NCBI RefSeq assembly: GCF_964340395.1
Contig: NC_135551.1
Span: 8,785,379-8,849,378 of the forward strand
Length of the DNA: 64,000 bases
Direction: 5' to 3'
Source of the DNA: Glandiceps talaboti
Taxonomy: Eukaryota > Hemichordata > Enteropneusta > Spengelidae
This document shows, piece after piece, positions 25,464-37,063 of the stretch (within the stretch, counting starts at the first letter, position 1; every line of letters begins with the position of its first letter). A model generated the notes under the pieces. The model saw nothing but the letters and a program-made list of their open reading frames with translations, was not told the DNA's origin and ran no database searches. Position numbers and translations under genes: made by a program.

Positions 25464-25622
25464 CGGAAGTCTCTTTGTCGCAAAAGTCTGGATCTTCATC
25501 ATGAAAACTGAATGGTCTAGACCAAGTACAATCCTGTCGACCGTTACATATCATATCAGCTGTAGCACAAGTATTTGGAGATTCCAAGCACTGGATTCCA
25601 ATGGTACCACTGTCCTGACATA
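25464..25622 (-). CDS. LDL-receptor class A domain exon of gene 1
   Basis: A 159-nt phase 1-1 exon with a CTTCAG acceptor and GTAAGT donor. The protein runs from VCQDSGTIGIQC through CATADMICNGRQDC to HDEDPDFCDKETS. This gives six cysteines and an acidic end as in LDLa modules. The stretch between the fourth and sixth Cys is longer than usual. It follows the CUB array in phase and is the most downstream exon I can assign. Confidence 0.75.
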
Positions 25623-26238
25623 CTGAAGGGACACCAGAAAAATAACAGAGGGGAGAACATATATTACTTTGATCTCTAACTTAACAGCAATGCTTTTTAC
25701 CATTCAAAATATTATGTATGCCTATTTGTCACACATAATAAAAGGTTTATGCCCCCTTTTCTTACTATATTTTCTTTGTAGTTGTGTATTGGTTCGGTTG
25801 ACTATTACAGGAAAATGTTATACGTTTTGGCATCTTATAATTGCTGGACAGCAATATTATAATATTGTGTAATTGCACACTTTGTTATATTGTAAACTGA
25901 AACTCATACTTAAAAATAAAATCAGAATTAAAATATAAATCAACAGCTATGGATATCACAATCAACAATTATATGTGTCTACCTTTAATGATGATGCAGT
26001 CACTTAGAATCACCCATAGTGTGAGTATTGTAGTCTAACACAAACTGTTCCAGTGGTTTAACTGTCTTGTATTTAAAACCTATCACCTATAACACATTAC
26101 TCTTAAAACAACAATTACAGCAGCAATATGCATGAGGCGTGGATATTGACTTTTAGGTTTGGGAAAGCAAAAAAGACAAAAAGAACTTTGCTGTGTTTTC
26201 TACTTCAAAATATATATGATACAGGATATATTACTCAC
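25623..26238. other. Intron of gene 1
   Basis: A-T rich, no exon recognised. Confidence 0.6.
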
Positions 26239-26304
26239 CAACGAGACCAAATTGTGTTAATTTATCATCAAAAGCTTGGTTAAATGTTTTTTCTACTGCA
26301 GCCC
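26239..26304 (-). CDS. 22-codon linker exon of gene 1
   Basis: A 66-nt phase 1-1 exon between a TTTTTTTAG acceptor and GTGAGT donor, encoding AAVEKTFNQAFDDKLTQFG. It is charged and probably helical. It is supported only by splice signals, phase and position between the CUB and LDLa exons. Confidence 0.5.
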
Positions 26305-26636
26305 CTAAAAAAATATATATATAAATCATGCTATTAGTTCAGTAATAAACAAGGATATACTTCATTGAACAAGATTTAATGACAATGATTCTGTGTTTAG
26401 TTAAATCTATATAGACCGATATACAGGGGTATCTGTTTTACAACGTAACTCAAGATGTCTTCTGAACTTGCTTGACATTGGCTATGATTGCACATTGGAA
26501 TATGTTCCTCTGGGACGTCTTGTAACCTACTTCCAAGGGAAGAGGAAATGTAAGTTTTACGTTAGAGTATCTTGAAAACTGTCATACTTTATCTTTTTAC
26601 CTTCAAATTGAGGGTGAGTGTTGTATCTATATAATA

Positions 26637-26692
26637 TGTGTATGTATGTGTGTGTATGTATGTATGTATGTATGTATGTATGTATGTATGTA
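26637..26692. repeat. (GTAT)n microsatellite
   Basis: Tandem GTAT in a gene 1 intron. Confidence 0.95.
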
Positions 26693-26976
26693 TCCTCATC
26701 AGATTTTCTCAAAAGGCAGGCTTACGTTTGAAACGAAATTCTGAGCATTTTCTTCTCTTTTTTTTGGGGGGGGGGGGGGCATGTGTTATATGTGCTTGGT
26801 GCTGTTGTTTACACCATGAATCACATACAGTGCAAGTACTTTGAAACCACTGACTGTGTTATCGTCTCACGGCCTGAGGTTTATCTTACCGTAACACTGA
26901 AGTTAATAAATTATGTTATTTAATGGAAACTGCATGCCTACAGTGAATCGCAACTTAATAACAGAGAACTACATAC

Positions 26977-27306
26977 CAGCCCACACCTCCATCAAAAACC
27001 CGCGATGTTGGTTAGACGAGTCGCTGGTGAATGATAGTTCTAACCGACCAGTCGATAATTCGGTCTTAGTCTGGTAATGACCCCCACATGTTTGCTGAAT
27101 TTGGTTCAGTTTGACAGTATCACAACAACACTCCAAGTCAAACAAGAGAAATTGCACGGAAATAACGGTTCCTATGTTGGTCATAATATTTGTAATACAA
27201 TTCACGTTTGGAGCGTAGTCACCTGGGTAATTTGGTGAGCCAATAATCAGAGATTCGCCATCTTCCAATTGATAATCCTGTCCACACGTAGGGCTTGTAC
27301 GGGAAG
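26977..27306 (-). CDS. CUB exon of gene 1 (tenth, most downstream)
   Basis: A 330-nt phase 1-1 exon with the donor GTATGT and acceptor CAAACAG. The domain has CGQDYQLEDGESLI, SPNYPGDYAPN, LFDLECCCDTVKLNQ and a final EVWAG. It is nearly identical in sequence and length to 106-435. This subtype lacks the D(Q/E)RI-LSPGEEQ opening of its neighbours. Confidence 0.88.
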
Positions 27307-27480
27307 CTGTTTGCATGATAACGAAAACATTATACATAATAACATGGTGGTTAGTGTTCACTTGAACTGATATTGTCTTTGTATTGGAGTACGCATCTTC
27401 AAAGGATCACCAGTACTACCGAGAGTTGCCATGTTAAAATCTCCATACCCTTGACATGGATTGGATTTGCTGTTTGTTCA

Positions 27481-27575
27481 TATTTGTATTATAGTTACAA
27501 TTATAATGACAACATTGTGAAACAATAGTCTGCTCTTGAACCCCGGAAAGCACAAATCTGTTGTTCACAGGAATC
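27481..27575 (-). pseudogene. Relic of a CUB exon in a gene 1 intron
   Basis: The minus strand reads NNRFVLSGVQEQTIVSQCCH followed by NCNYNTNMN, matching the opening quarter of the neighbouring CUB exons. No second half or donor remains. The partner relic is at 1,453-1,535. Confidence 0.7.
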
Positions 27576-27749
27576 AATTTGTGCAGACGAAAATTGTAAA
27601 CAGCGTTTAAAATTAAAATTAAATCCTTCTGCAAATAAATCTGGATGTACAACGATCTACTTGCACAATAGTTTACATTTACACTACCATTGACATCCCA
27701 AGCACTATTCCAATATGAGTTGTTATGATGTTAAAAGAGTTTTACGTAC

Positions 27750-28088
27750 GTGCTATCCAAACCCTTAGACTGAAACCTCGATAGTTTTTAGACCCATCAC
27801 TCGTAAAGGTCACTGTAAGAAAATTGGAAGGTACTTCAATTTCTTCATCTGGAGCCTCATCACAAACAATTCCGTTTCCATTGATTGACAGATGATCACA
27901 GCAACATTCCACCTCAAAGAAAGTGATTTGGTAGAAGAGATTTCCTTTAGCATCGCCCTCAACGGTCACACACTTTGTGGTGTTAGTATTGGAATCATAC
28001 ACATCAGGATAATTTGGTGAAGTAATTGTCTGTTCTTCACCAGGAGAAAGGACAATACGTTGATCACAGGCATCAATTGGTTTAGCTT
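27750..28088 (-). CDS. CUB exon of gene 1 (ninth)
   Basis: A 339-nt phase 1-1 exon; donor GTACGT, acceptor CTGTACAG. It contains CDQRIVLSPGEEQTITSPNY, VYDSNTNTTKCVTVEG, FEVECCCDHLSINGNGIVC and FSLRVWIA. It is the paralogue of 1,640-1,978. Confidence 0.9.
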
Positions 28089-28404
28089 CTGTACAGCAAA
28101 GAACGGAAATAGTATTTAGAGTTAAGAATGAGTGTCTCTGATGTAAATTTATGTCCCAAACCTCAGTCAATATGTATTGTTGTTCGATCGACCTCATTCT
28201 AGTGCCCTCTACATGCCATTCTAAGTCATGTATCTTCCACTTCGTTAGGCACCACGATATGTGCACTTTCTGTAATGCGACATACTCCACGGCATTAACC
28301 AAACATCCGTACTTCTACAGATGCGAAAATTACTAAACCAGCACAAGTGTGATAACCATGAGCCAAAAGGGATATAATGACTATCTGGTATCACAATGAC
28401 GTAC

Positions 28405-28427
28405 GTATGCATGCATGCATGCATGCA

Positions 28428-28459
<32 letters not shown>

Positions 28460-28470
28460 CACACACACAC
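28405..28470. repeat. (CATG)n-(CACG)n-(CA)n microsatellite
   Basis: A compound repeat in a gene 1 intron. A GC-rich CA repeat lies at the matching place (2,280-2,345) of the left duplicate. Confidence 0.95.
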
Positions 28471-28527
28471 TTATTTAAATTACTGCATGCCTATGCATGT
28501 TTTCTTAAAAGAGCCTTGCCTACCTAC

Positions 28528-28875
28528 CTATAATGTATGGTAGCCAAACCCTTAGATGGAAACCTGTATTGATAACAGATTCATCACTAGTAAACGTCAC
28601 TGTAAGGTGATTGGAATGTACTTCAATTTCGCCATCTGGAGTGTCACCACATACAAGTTCATTTTCGTTGATTGACAGATGGTCACAACAACATTCTAAA
28701 TCAAAATCAGTGATTTGGTAGAAGAGATGTCCTTCAGCATCGCCCTCAACGGCCACACATGTTGTGGTATTATAATTTGAATCATACACATCGGGATAAT
28801 TTGGTGAAGTAATTGTCTGCTCGTCACCAGGAGAAAGCACAATACGTTGGTCACATGTATCAGTTGGTATAGTTT
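28528..28875 (-). CDS. CUB exon of gene 1 (eighth)
   Basis: A 348-nt phase 1-1 exon. It shows CDQRIVLSPGDEQTITSPNY, FDLECCCDHLSINENELVC, VHSNHLTVTFTSDES and FHLRVWLPYIIG. The three extra residues after VWLP arise because the donor sits within a repeated GTAGGTAGGTAG, which could permit alternative donor choice. Confidence 0.9.
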
Positions 28876-28986
28876 CTGTATAAAAAGCCGATAAATAGTA
28901 ATGTTATAAGAATAGACGTTGCAGCTATAATTTTTAAAAAAGTGAAAATGTAAACGACCTTCAAATCCGTTACCATAGACAACAGA

Positions 28987-29040
28987 CACACACCCACACA
29001 CATACATACATACATACATACATACATACATACATACACA

Positions 29041-29072
<32 letters not shown>

Positions 29073-29290
29073 CACACATACATACATACATACATGCATA
29101 CATACATCCATCCATCCATACATACATACATACATACATACATACATACATACGTACGTACATACGTACATGCGTACACACATACCGACACACATACATA
29201 CATACATACATACATACATACATACATACATACATACATACATACATACACACATACATACACGCACGCACACACACACGCGCACACACA
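28987..29290. repeat. (CATA)n microsatellite, about 300 bp
   Basis: Long CATA array with CCAT, CGTA and CA variants in a gene 1 intron. Confidence 0.97.
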
Positions 29291-29344
29291 GATTACTCAC
29301 TGCTTCACTGTACGCTTTTCATTAAAGGAGCCTTGCCTACCTAC

Positions 29345-29680
29345 CTGATATCCAAACCCTTAGATCAAAACCTTGATAGTTAACAGACCCATCACTCGTA
29401 AATGTCACTGTGAGATAATTGAAAGGTACTTCAATTCCACTATGTGGAGTCTCTCCACATTCAATTTCATTGCCGTTGATTGACAGATGGTCACAACAAC
29501 ATTGAACACCGAAGTCGGTGATTTGGTAGAAGAGCTTTCCTTCAGCAACGCCCTCAACGGCCACACAAGTTGTGATGTTAGAGTACGAATCATACATATC
29601 GGGATAGTTTGGTGACGTGATTGTCTGCTCTACACCAGGGGAAAGTATAATCCGCTCATCACAGGTAACAGTCAGAGGGT
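29345..29680 (-). CDS. CUB exon of gene 1 (seventh)
   Basis: A 336-nt phase 1-1 exon; acceptor TTGTACAG, donor GTAGGT. It contains CDERIILSPGVEQTITSPNY, FGVQCCCDHLSINGNEIEC, VPFNYLTVTFTSDGS and FDLRVWISG. Confidence 0.9.
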
Positions 29681-31175
29681 CTGTACAAGAAATAAGATGA
29701 ACAGATTGTAAAGTTATGAGCATTTTTGCAATGGGGAGGGTTATTTTGTAGCTCAAAATGGGTTTTCTCAATTTGGCCCACATCCCTCAGCTGCGATGAC
29801 CAACCTCGCTCAGATCAGCAAAGCCAATGGACTATAAACACCACATATTCCAAATGGTGCAGCTGGTGCTCCCCCATCTCGTTGTTATACCTCAATTTGA
29901 ATGAGACGTGTATATTGTTATTTAGGAGTATGGATTATCTGTCGTACGAATGTTTTCTTTTCATACAGTCAAGTTTATTTTTAGTCCAGGGAATATTTAT
30001 ATCATTCCTCAGGATATTTCATAACACAGCATATATTCCTGGAAGGCTTATAACATGCATTCAATACACATTTGTACATCAACATACTGTTGGTCTTCAC
30101 AATTTGAGAGAATGTTAACAAAAAAAAAATCGATTATTTTCTAAATTTATATATATATATATATATATAACACTACCCTTGGGAAATGCGTGTAGTATTA
30201 TAAAGCAGATAACTATAAAACATGTATACGCAGTTTAGATGTTGAATATCAATCGTACACCACTTTCCACTTTCGATTTCACTTGGCTTTCTGTTATACA
30301 TGATTCAAATGTAATGAATTTCCATCTAGAGCAACATTTTTTTGAGGATGACATTGATTAAAATTACAAATAGCTGGTTCAAACAATGTGCTGCATTTTT
30401 TAAAATTAGTATATGGTCAATTCAGTGAAAATGAAATAAAAAGATATCTGATATCTTCAGTGATTACAGGGGTTGGAATTAGGGGGATGGACAGTCTTTA
30501 AGAATCAGAAGCCTTAACCCAGAAGAAGTCCCTGTCTACAGTGGAATTCAAACCGATGACCTCCTGACAAAGCTCAAACATCTACGCCACAGATAGACGT
30601 TGTTAAACTATTTTCATTGAAACTGGGTAGGGTCATAATGCAAAGAAAGGAAATTGAGGGAGCGTCACTTTTTTTAGTACAGCGGACAAGGGGAAGTTAC
30701 ATAGTAAGCAATAGACATGACTTAATATGCCCCTTCCCTCCCCCTTGTAATTACTGAAGGAACCCAAACCCTAAACCTAGACTGATGCAGAACTATCCTT
30801 TTTAAGTACTATACACAACATACTAAGAGGTTTCTTATTTAAGAATAGTGTACATGGCGTGTGCAAATATAGAACATGTGGCTATGGGAGGGTATATGGA
30901 AGGGGTTATCTCCCTTCTGCAGTAGTATTGTCAAACTACAGTTGCCCAGGACACCAAAATGGCCAATACACATGTCTCATTTTGTTGGTGTTGCTCTTTT
31001 GAGACCCTTGGATTCAAGAACTGTCTTCTAAAACTCACCCCCCCCCCTCTAACACACACTCTCAAATAATGTTTTTAAAAACGTACACCAGCAAAAAAAT
31101 GTCCTCCCTAATTTATAAGGCATGCAGCTACAGATAACCGGCCACCCATTTCGCAGAAGTAGGACAAGTACTAAC
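29681..31175. other. Intron of gene 1
   Basis: No exon recognised. It carries a tRNA-like SINE relic (30,480-30,605), a short TA tract near 30,150 and C-rich stretches. Confidence 0.6.
30480..30605 (-). repeat. tRNA-derived SINE relic
   Basis: On the minus strand an A-box-like TGGCGTAGATG lies about 35 bp before a B-box-like GGTTTGAATTCC. This is the pol III promoter spacing of tRNA-derived SINEs. The body is short and decayed. Confidence 0.5.
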
Positions 31176-31511
31176 CTGTTATCCAAACTCTCATACCAAA
31201 ACCTTGATAGGCATCAGACCCACCAGTTTGAAAGGATACGGTAAGTTCATTGGAGGGTACTTGAATCACTTGAAAGGAGACTTCGTCACATCCAACAGCA
31301 TCATAGTTGATCGACAGGTGATCGCAGCAACACTCCAAATCAAAATCAATAAATTGGTAAAACATATAACCTTCATCGCCCTCAACGGTAACACAGGTAG
31401 TGATATCAGTATAGATTTTGAAGTCCTTACGAAAGTTTTGTGATACAATAAAATCATATTCTCCAGGCGAAAGTGCAATGCGTTGATCACAGGGGTCAGG
31501 TGGTGTAGTTG
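31176..31511 (-). CDS. CUB exon of gene 1 (sixth)
   Basis: A 336-nt phase 1-1 exon; acceptor ACTATACAG, donor GTTAGT. The opening CDQRIALSPGEYDFIVSQNF departs from the SPNYP consensus. The rest keeps FDLECCCDHLSIN, VPSNELTVSFQTGGS and FGMRVWITG. Confidence 0.88.
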
Positions 31512-31599
31512 CTGTATAGTACAAAAACACAGTTTTGTTAGTTACAACAATCATACTAATTTGTCATAGTTACTTGTGTGGCTTGAACGACTAACATGT

Positions 31600-31925
31600 A
31601 AATTAAATTTTAATTTTTATATAGCACTTTGTGTTCAAAGCGCTTTACGATTAGTAACCCGTACACAGATCTATAGTAACACAACTGCCCTTTACTTTCT
31701 CAACTCCTTCGGGAGCGTGCAATCCATTGCATCCTCTATATGCACATATGATTAAAGTATTTGCATTGCATCCACGTTGTACTACCACGTCCTCAGTTAT
31801 ACAGCTGGGTTGACTGAGGTACAGTCGTTCATATTTTGACCAAAGACTTCAGCCATTCAGAAACAAACGGCAACGATGGGGCTCAAACCTGCAACCTGCA
31901 GATTTCCTCCCTGCCACTCATACAC
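31600..31925 (-). repeat. Dispersed retroposon-like repeat
   Basis: It begins with TATAGCACTTTGTGTTCAAA, a 3'-tail phrase seen in many invertebrate non-LTR elements (compare TATAGCGCCAAA at 57,387). It ends with a B-box-like GGTTTGAGCCCC on the minus strand. Probably a SINE-type insertion. Confidence 0.45.
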
Positions 31926-31949
31926 ACAAACAAACAGAAACAAACACAC

Positions 31950-32091
31950 ACACATACATACATACATACATACATACATACATACATACATACATACATA
32001 CATAGGTACGTACATACGTACGTACATACATACATACATACATACATACATACATACATACATACATACATACATACATACATACATACAT
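31950..32091. repeat. (CATA)n microsatellite
   Basis: About 140 bp of CATA with a few GTAC variants. Confidence 0.97.
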
Positions 32092-32481
32092 GTGGAGTCT
32101 TGTTCAAGTATATATACAATTTGGGTTGAAGTCGATAAGTTGAAAGCTTTGAACACTTAACTAATTATAGGGTTGAATTAGTTGAGGTGTTGAGCCTAGT
32201 GGAGAAGTCTGTTGAGAAATACTGTTTTAAACTAAGGCTGTTGTTCTACATATCAACCATTGGTTGATGTCTTATTATGTTAATAAAAAACATTCATATT
32301 CTATTAACCCGTGTCTATACAGCATAAACGAAACTAAACGTCTGTGCCCGCGAATGTAAAGCCCCTTTCACAATAAATCTATTTTGCACCGCTTCAGGGC
32401 ATTTTACACACAATAGACAGGCAAAGAAGGGTGACACATGCATACATATACATGCATAAATGCATGCCTGCAGGCAAGCAG

Positions 32482-32544
<63 letters not shown>

Positions 32545-32552
32545 TACATACA

Positions 32553-32586
<34 letters not shown>

Positions 32587-32600
32587 CATACATACATACA

Positions 32601-32632
<32 letters not shown>
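32482..32632. repeat. (CA)n-(CATA)n microsatellite
   Basis: A CA tract of about 60 bp followed by CATA repeats. Confidence 0.97.
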
Positions 32633-32700
32633 CAAACACGCACGCAGGCAGGCAGATCTAGACAGATACAGACAAAATTATCTCGCCCACATTTACCTAC

Positions 32701-33042
32701 CTTGTACCACCCTTGCTTCCCAAACGCTTAGTTTAAAGCCCTTGTAATTATTATAAGAGTCACTCGTAAAGGTCACAACCAGTTCACTGGAAGGTACTGT
32801 CATTTCTTGATATGGGACTTCGTCACATTTAACAGCAATGCCATTTATTAACAATTTATCACAGCAACATTCCACCTCAAAGTCAGTGAATTTGTAATAT
32901 ACATTTCGTTCGACACCATCCTCAACTGTCACACAGGTTGTGATATCAGAATTGGCATCGTAATTGTCAGGATAGTTTGGTGACATAATTGTCTGCTCTT
33001 CACCAGGGGAAAGCAATATTCGGTTATCACATGAATAAGTAT
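32701..33042 (-). CDS. CUB exon of gene 1 (fifth)
   Basis: A 342-nt phase 1-1 exon; acceptor CTATAG, donor GTAGGT. It contains CDNRILLSPGEEQTIMSPNY, FEVECCCDKLLINGIAVKC, VPSSELVVTFTSDSY and LSVWEARVVQG, with a slightly extended C-terminal linker. Confidence 0.9.
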
Positions 33043-33780
33043 CTATAGTTGTAGTAAAATATCAAAAAAATATTATGCATTTGGTAATGTTTGAAAAAAC
33101 TATGCACAGCGACGCACAAGGTCGTGATTATAAAAGGAAAAGGGCGACAAATATACATATTATGTAGATGTAGGCTTGGTGTACATGTTTTACTCATGTG
33201 ACATGCATGACATGTTATAATACCCCCTCAAACTACTTCTAACAGAAAGGAAACAATTACGTAGGTGCCGTACGCAGGCGTATGTAGAAGAAGTCAAGTT
33301 GAAATGTTTATTATCAGTTTGAAAATAAACAAATGCAGCCATTAGAATCATCAAGCCCACGTGCACTGTTTTCATTTGAAGACTTTCTACTGGAAATGGA
33401 TCGGAACGAATAGCATTGCTTGTCAGTGTTCAATGTGATTGGGCAAATGATCCTGCTGTGTTTACTGTGTCTCTGTTATTAGTATAGAGTTGAAATGGGC
33501 CGAGCTCTGTGAAACACGTAATGTCCCATTAGTGAAACTCTACGTCATTTTAGCTATAACTATAAAACAAGTGACTTGAATTGCTGATGTACTAATTACA
33601 CCCTAATACGAGTGTATATATCACATGTATATATATGCTCTGGAAAATAAACTGCATTGGCCTCCACTAGTAAACGAATCGTCATAACCGACACATAGTG
33701 GACTCATATAGATAACCTATTGTGATCCGTTCCTTTGTTAAAATGTTATATATATTTACTAAATATTTACATATAATTAC

Positions 33781-34110
33781 CTGATGCCCAAACTCTCATA
33801 TTGAATCCTGTACCTGTCAAATCGTATGAATACAGAAAAGTTATTGTAACTTCCTTTTGGCGTACTTCCGTTTCTTCATATGATACGTCACCACATCTAA
33901 TATATTCGTCGTTGATTGCCACTTGCTCAAAGTCGCATGCCATTTGAAAGTCAGTGAATTGGTAGTAGAGACTACCTTTAACATCATCATCAGCGACCAA
34001 ACAGATTTTGTAGTCATAATCGAAAAAAGAGAGGTCTCGTGACGTAATTGTCTGCTCCTCATATGGGGAAAGCACAATCCGACGATTACAGTCAAAACTA
34101 GGTCTAGTTG
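33781..34110 (-). CDS. Divergent CUB exon of gene 1 (fourth)
   Basis: A 330-nt phase 1-1 exon; acceptor TCTATTCAG, donor GTAATT. It has CNRRIVLSPYEEQTITSRDL, then FQMACDFEQVAINDEYIRC instead of the ECCCDHLSI motif, and ends FNMRVWASG. The loss of the triple Cys suggests relaxed or altered binding. The frame is intact. Confidence 0.88.
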
Positions 34111-34149
34111 CTGAATAGAAAAAAAATTAAATATTAAGTTTTCAACCAC

Positions 34150-34315
34150 ACGTAGGGGGGCGCTATGGAAATGTTGGGGTTCATATCGGACGGGGGGGGC
34201 ATGGAAGTTTTTGAGAGCGAGAAAGGGGATGGGAACAAAGTTTGACCAACATATCTTTGGCTCTGACCCCCCCCCCCCGCGTAGTAAATTCTGACCGCAG
34301 CCTAATATACGCTAA
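34150..34315. repeat. G/C-rich dispersed repeat
   Basis: G runs at the left and a C run at the right bound a block of about 165 bp ending TTCTGACC-CAGCCTAA. Related to 1,260-1,395. Confidence 0.5.
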
Positions 34316-34478
34316 ACACGTGATATCAGATAGTACTATCGAATCAAGGCAAGGACCCTCTCAAAATCTACGACTCATATTGACAACTGTAAAAATAATT
34401 ATTAATGCGAATTATGGATGACCACTTCTTGTGGAAACGTCAATCATGTTCACCAAATAAATGTTTAAACATAATTAC

Positions 34479-34805
34479 CTGTTAGCCAAACTCGCATGCG
34501 GAATCCATATCTCGCAGTTCCGTCAGTCGTATAGATTACTGTAACTTCCTTAGAAGGTACTATAGTTTCCACATACTGTACATCGTCGCATGCAACAGCT
34601 TTACCATTAATTGACAGCCGACCACAGCAACAATCCATTTCAAAATATATGATTTGGTAATACAATTTTCCTTCAACATCGCCCTCAACGGTCACACAGG
34701 TTTTGCTATAAACAGCTTCATTAAAATGAGAGAAAGGTGGCGCAATCGTAATTTCGTCACCAAGGCCAAACAGTAGACACTCCTCGGTCGGTTCCTTTTC
34801 CTCCT
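34479..34805 (-). CDS. CUB exon of gene 1 (third)
   Basis: A 327-nt phase 1-1 exon; acceptor AAAAAACAG, donor GTAATT. It opens with an acidic EEEKEPTEECLLFGLGDEIT, then CVTVEGDVEGKLYYQ, FEMDCCCGRLSINGKAVAC, VPSKEVTVIYTTDGT and FRMRVWLTG. Confidence 0.88.
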
Positions 34806-35247
34806 CTGTTTTTTAAAAAAATTAGAAAACATATATAAGATTATACGGATGGGCAACGCATATTTATTTTAACCCGTATTAGTATTATTAGCTTGCCATT
34901 ACAAATGGTTCCGTCCGTGCCTGTGTTGTTCCATCCATGAAACGTAATTCCTCAGACATGCAATAATCGATTTCTTCAAACCTGACACAAAGGTGACATA
35001 TCATGTTGGACATACGCTGGGAATAGAACCTGAAGATCCAGGGTTATGTCAAAGGTCAAGTTCTAAACGGAGAGGTTAACCCTGGCAGACAGTTTAATAC
35101 TGTCTTCATATGTAGTAACATGTTCGAGTTAATTGTTAAATCATGATCATGCACTACAGATATGACTATCAGTTAGTAAAAAGTGATATGAGCACAAAAA
35201 ATAATGCATGTGGTGTTTGTCTTGTTCTGCATTATGTATAGATATTA

Positions 35248-35842
35248 GGGAGCGATCAGTTTTTACAGTCAGGGTGGGCAGGTGACTTCTTGTTCATGTT
35301 GTACTTAAAAAATAGTGACCCAAGTGATTCATCCACAAAACAATCCACCCCCTGACAAATAAACCCCCCAAAGTATAACTAATTTTAGGGTTACAAAAGT
35401 TTAAAATATTTTACTTCATATTGACACACATGATAATAAAAAAGATCAAGTAGAAAGTGAGAGAATTTGGGGAAAACATGCACAGTGGAGGTCAATTACC
35501 ATTTAGAGATACAAATTCATTAAATTATTTGAAAGTGTCTCTCTATTGGCTATGTTTGTTTGCAATTCAACATGTTCAGATCAATGGAGGCACATATTTT
35601 AGAGTGAGACCATCCAGTAAATTTCAAGGTATTTAATTTCATATGTGTTTATGGTTTATTGTATGCTTATACATTTGCTCTATGGAAATTTAGGTACAGC
35701 AGGGTGGTTCATGATTCGTTTAGGTGTTGAAAATAAGGTGACCCTTTTATTCACTTTGTAAAAATGATGACCCCCCCCCCTCCTTTGAGTCCCAAAGTTA
35801 GGTGCCCTCCCCCCTCCGGCCGTAAAAAAACTGATCGCTCCC
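35248..35842. mobile_element. 595-bp MITE with TTA target duplication
   Basis: The left end GGGAGCGATCAGTTTTTAC and its reverse complement at the right end are flanked by TTA on both sides (35,245-35,247 and 35,843-35,845). No ORF is present. Termini starting GGGAG plus a TWA duplication resemble the 2.1-kb element at 16,921, consistent with PIF/Harbinger-type MITEs. It sits in a gene 1 intron. Confidence 0.8.
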
Positions 35843-36489
35843 TTACCTAAACAACATTAGCCACGAACAATTGCTTTCAAGTGTCTGCAAATGTTAAGTA
35901 CTAAGCGTAATTTTGATGATCGATGAATAAAGTATGATTGATGTTATTTAGTTATACAGTGTGAAGTATGGAAATTTGTTACTACAATATGGCTGGCAAT
36001 CACTAAAAATTACACGAACATCAAAATAATACGTGTGTATATATATTTTTTTCATTATTATTTCTGAACATGATTTAAAAGACATTGACAATATGTTATT
36101 ACTACAATGTGTCTGTGATAGACAGGAATTGCCTCGATTTGATTTGTTAGTTTACCCTCAAGGTCAAATGTCATGGTGTCCACAGATAGCTTTCCTGTGA
36201 AAATATGGGAGAGACACTTGAATGGAACGTTTGTGTATTACCGTTTGTTAGTTATGCGGTCAATGTTGATTTTTACAAATAACACCGATATTTGGTCAAA
36301 TTTGCATATATCAACAACAAAAATCCACGTGCATATGTAACACAATCATGTTATGTCACCTTTGTGTCAGGTTTGAAAGAAAATAGATACTGATGAAGTT
36401 GAGATTGACATTGTCATTGCAATAGCCCCCTCCTCCGGGGATGGCTAACAAAAGCAAGAACCACAGCTGACACTCTAGTATAAATGTTC

Positions 36490-36582
<93 letters not shown>

Positions 36583-36600
36583 TATATACATATATATATG

Positions 36601-36672
<72 letters not shown>

Positions 36673-36690
36673 TGTGTGTGTGTGTGTGTG
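36490..36690. repeat. (TA)n-(TG)n compound microsatellite
   Basis: TA for about 130 bp then TG for about 70 bp, ending only about 14 bp from the exon donor at 36,704-36,709. Confidence 0.97.
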
Positions 36691-36709
36691 CGTAAAATTC
36701 AATGCATAC

Positions 36710-37063
36710 CAACAGTCACGAGTAAGCGATAACCACGACCGCATGGTCCTCCATGACTCCTAAAACTAAGTGTCACGGTGTTTGCGTCCAAACTGAATGA
36801 TTCTGGCTGTGTGTTACAGTCATAACTGTAGTAAGCGTCTCCCATTGGTTTTCCAATGTTCAAATTCTCACTACAGTTACAGTGTAGGTTTAGGTCTAAG
36901 AACCTTAAATGCAACCCCAGATCCGTGTCAGCAGCAATTGTTGTCGAGCAATCTAGTGAGTCCTCATGATTTTGGGGATAGCGAGGAGATTCTAGAATCA
37001 CACGATCACCTGCTTGAAGAACACCTGGAACATCTGTACCACATGGACTCGTTTGTACTGAAT
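36710..37063 (-). CDS. CUB exon of gene 1 (second)
   Basis: A 354-nt phase 1-1 exon; acceptor GTCCAACAG, donor GTATGC. It contains [45 protein letters not shown] and [20 protein letters not shown]. This CUB is more canonical and has its own Cys pattern (HCNCSENL in place of ECCCDHL). It therefore predates the expansion of the ECCCD subfamily. Confidence 0.88.

Noticed and set aside
28696-29300. Long ORFs of Met-Tyr-Val-Cys repeats
   Set aside because: Translations of a (CATA)n microsatellite. The same applies to the ORFs at 25,137-25,411, 31,836-32,160, 32,315-32,747 and 52,970-53,384.
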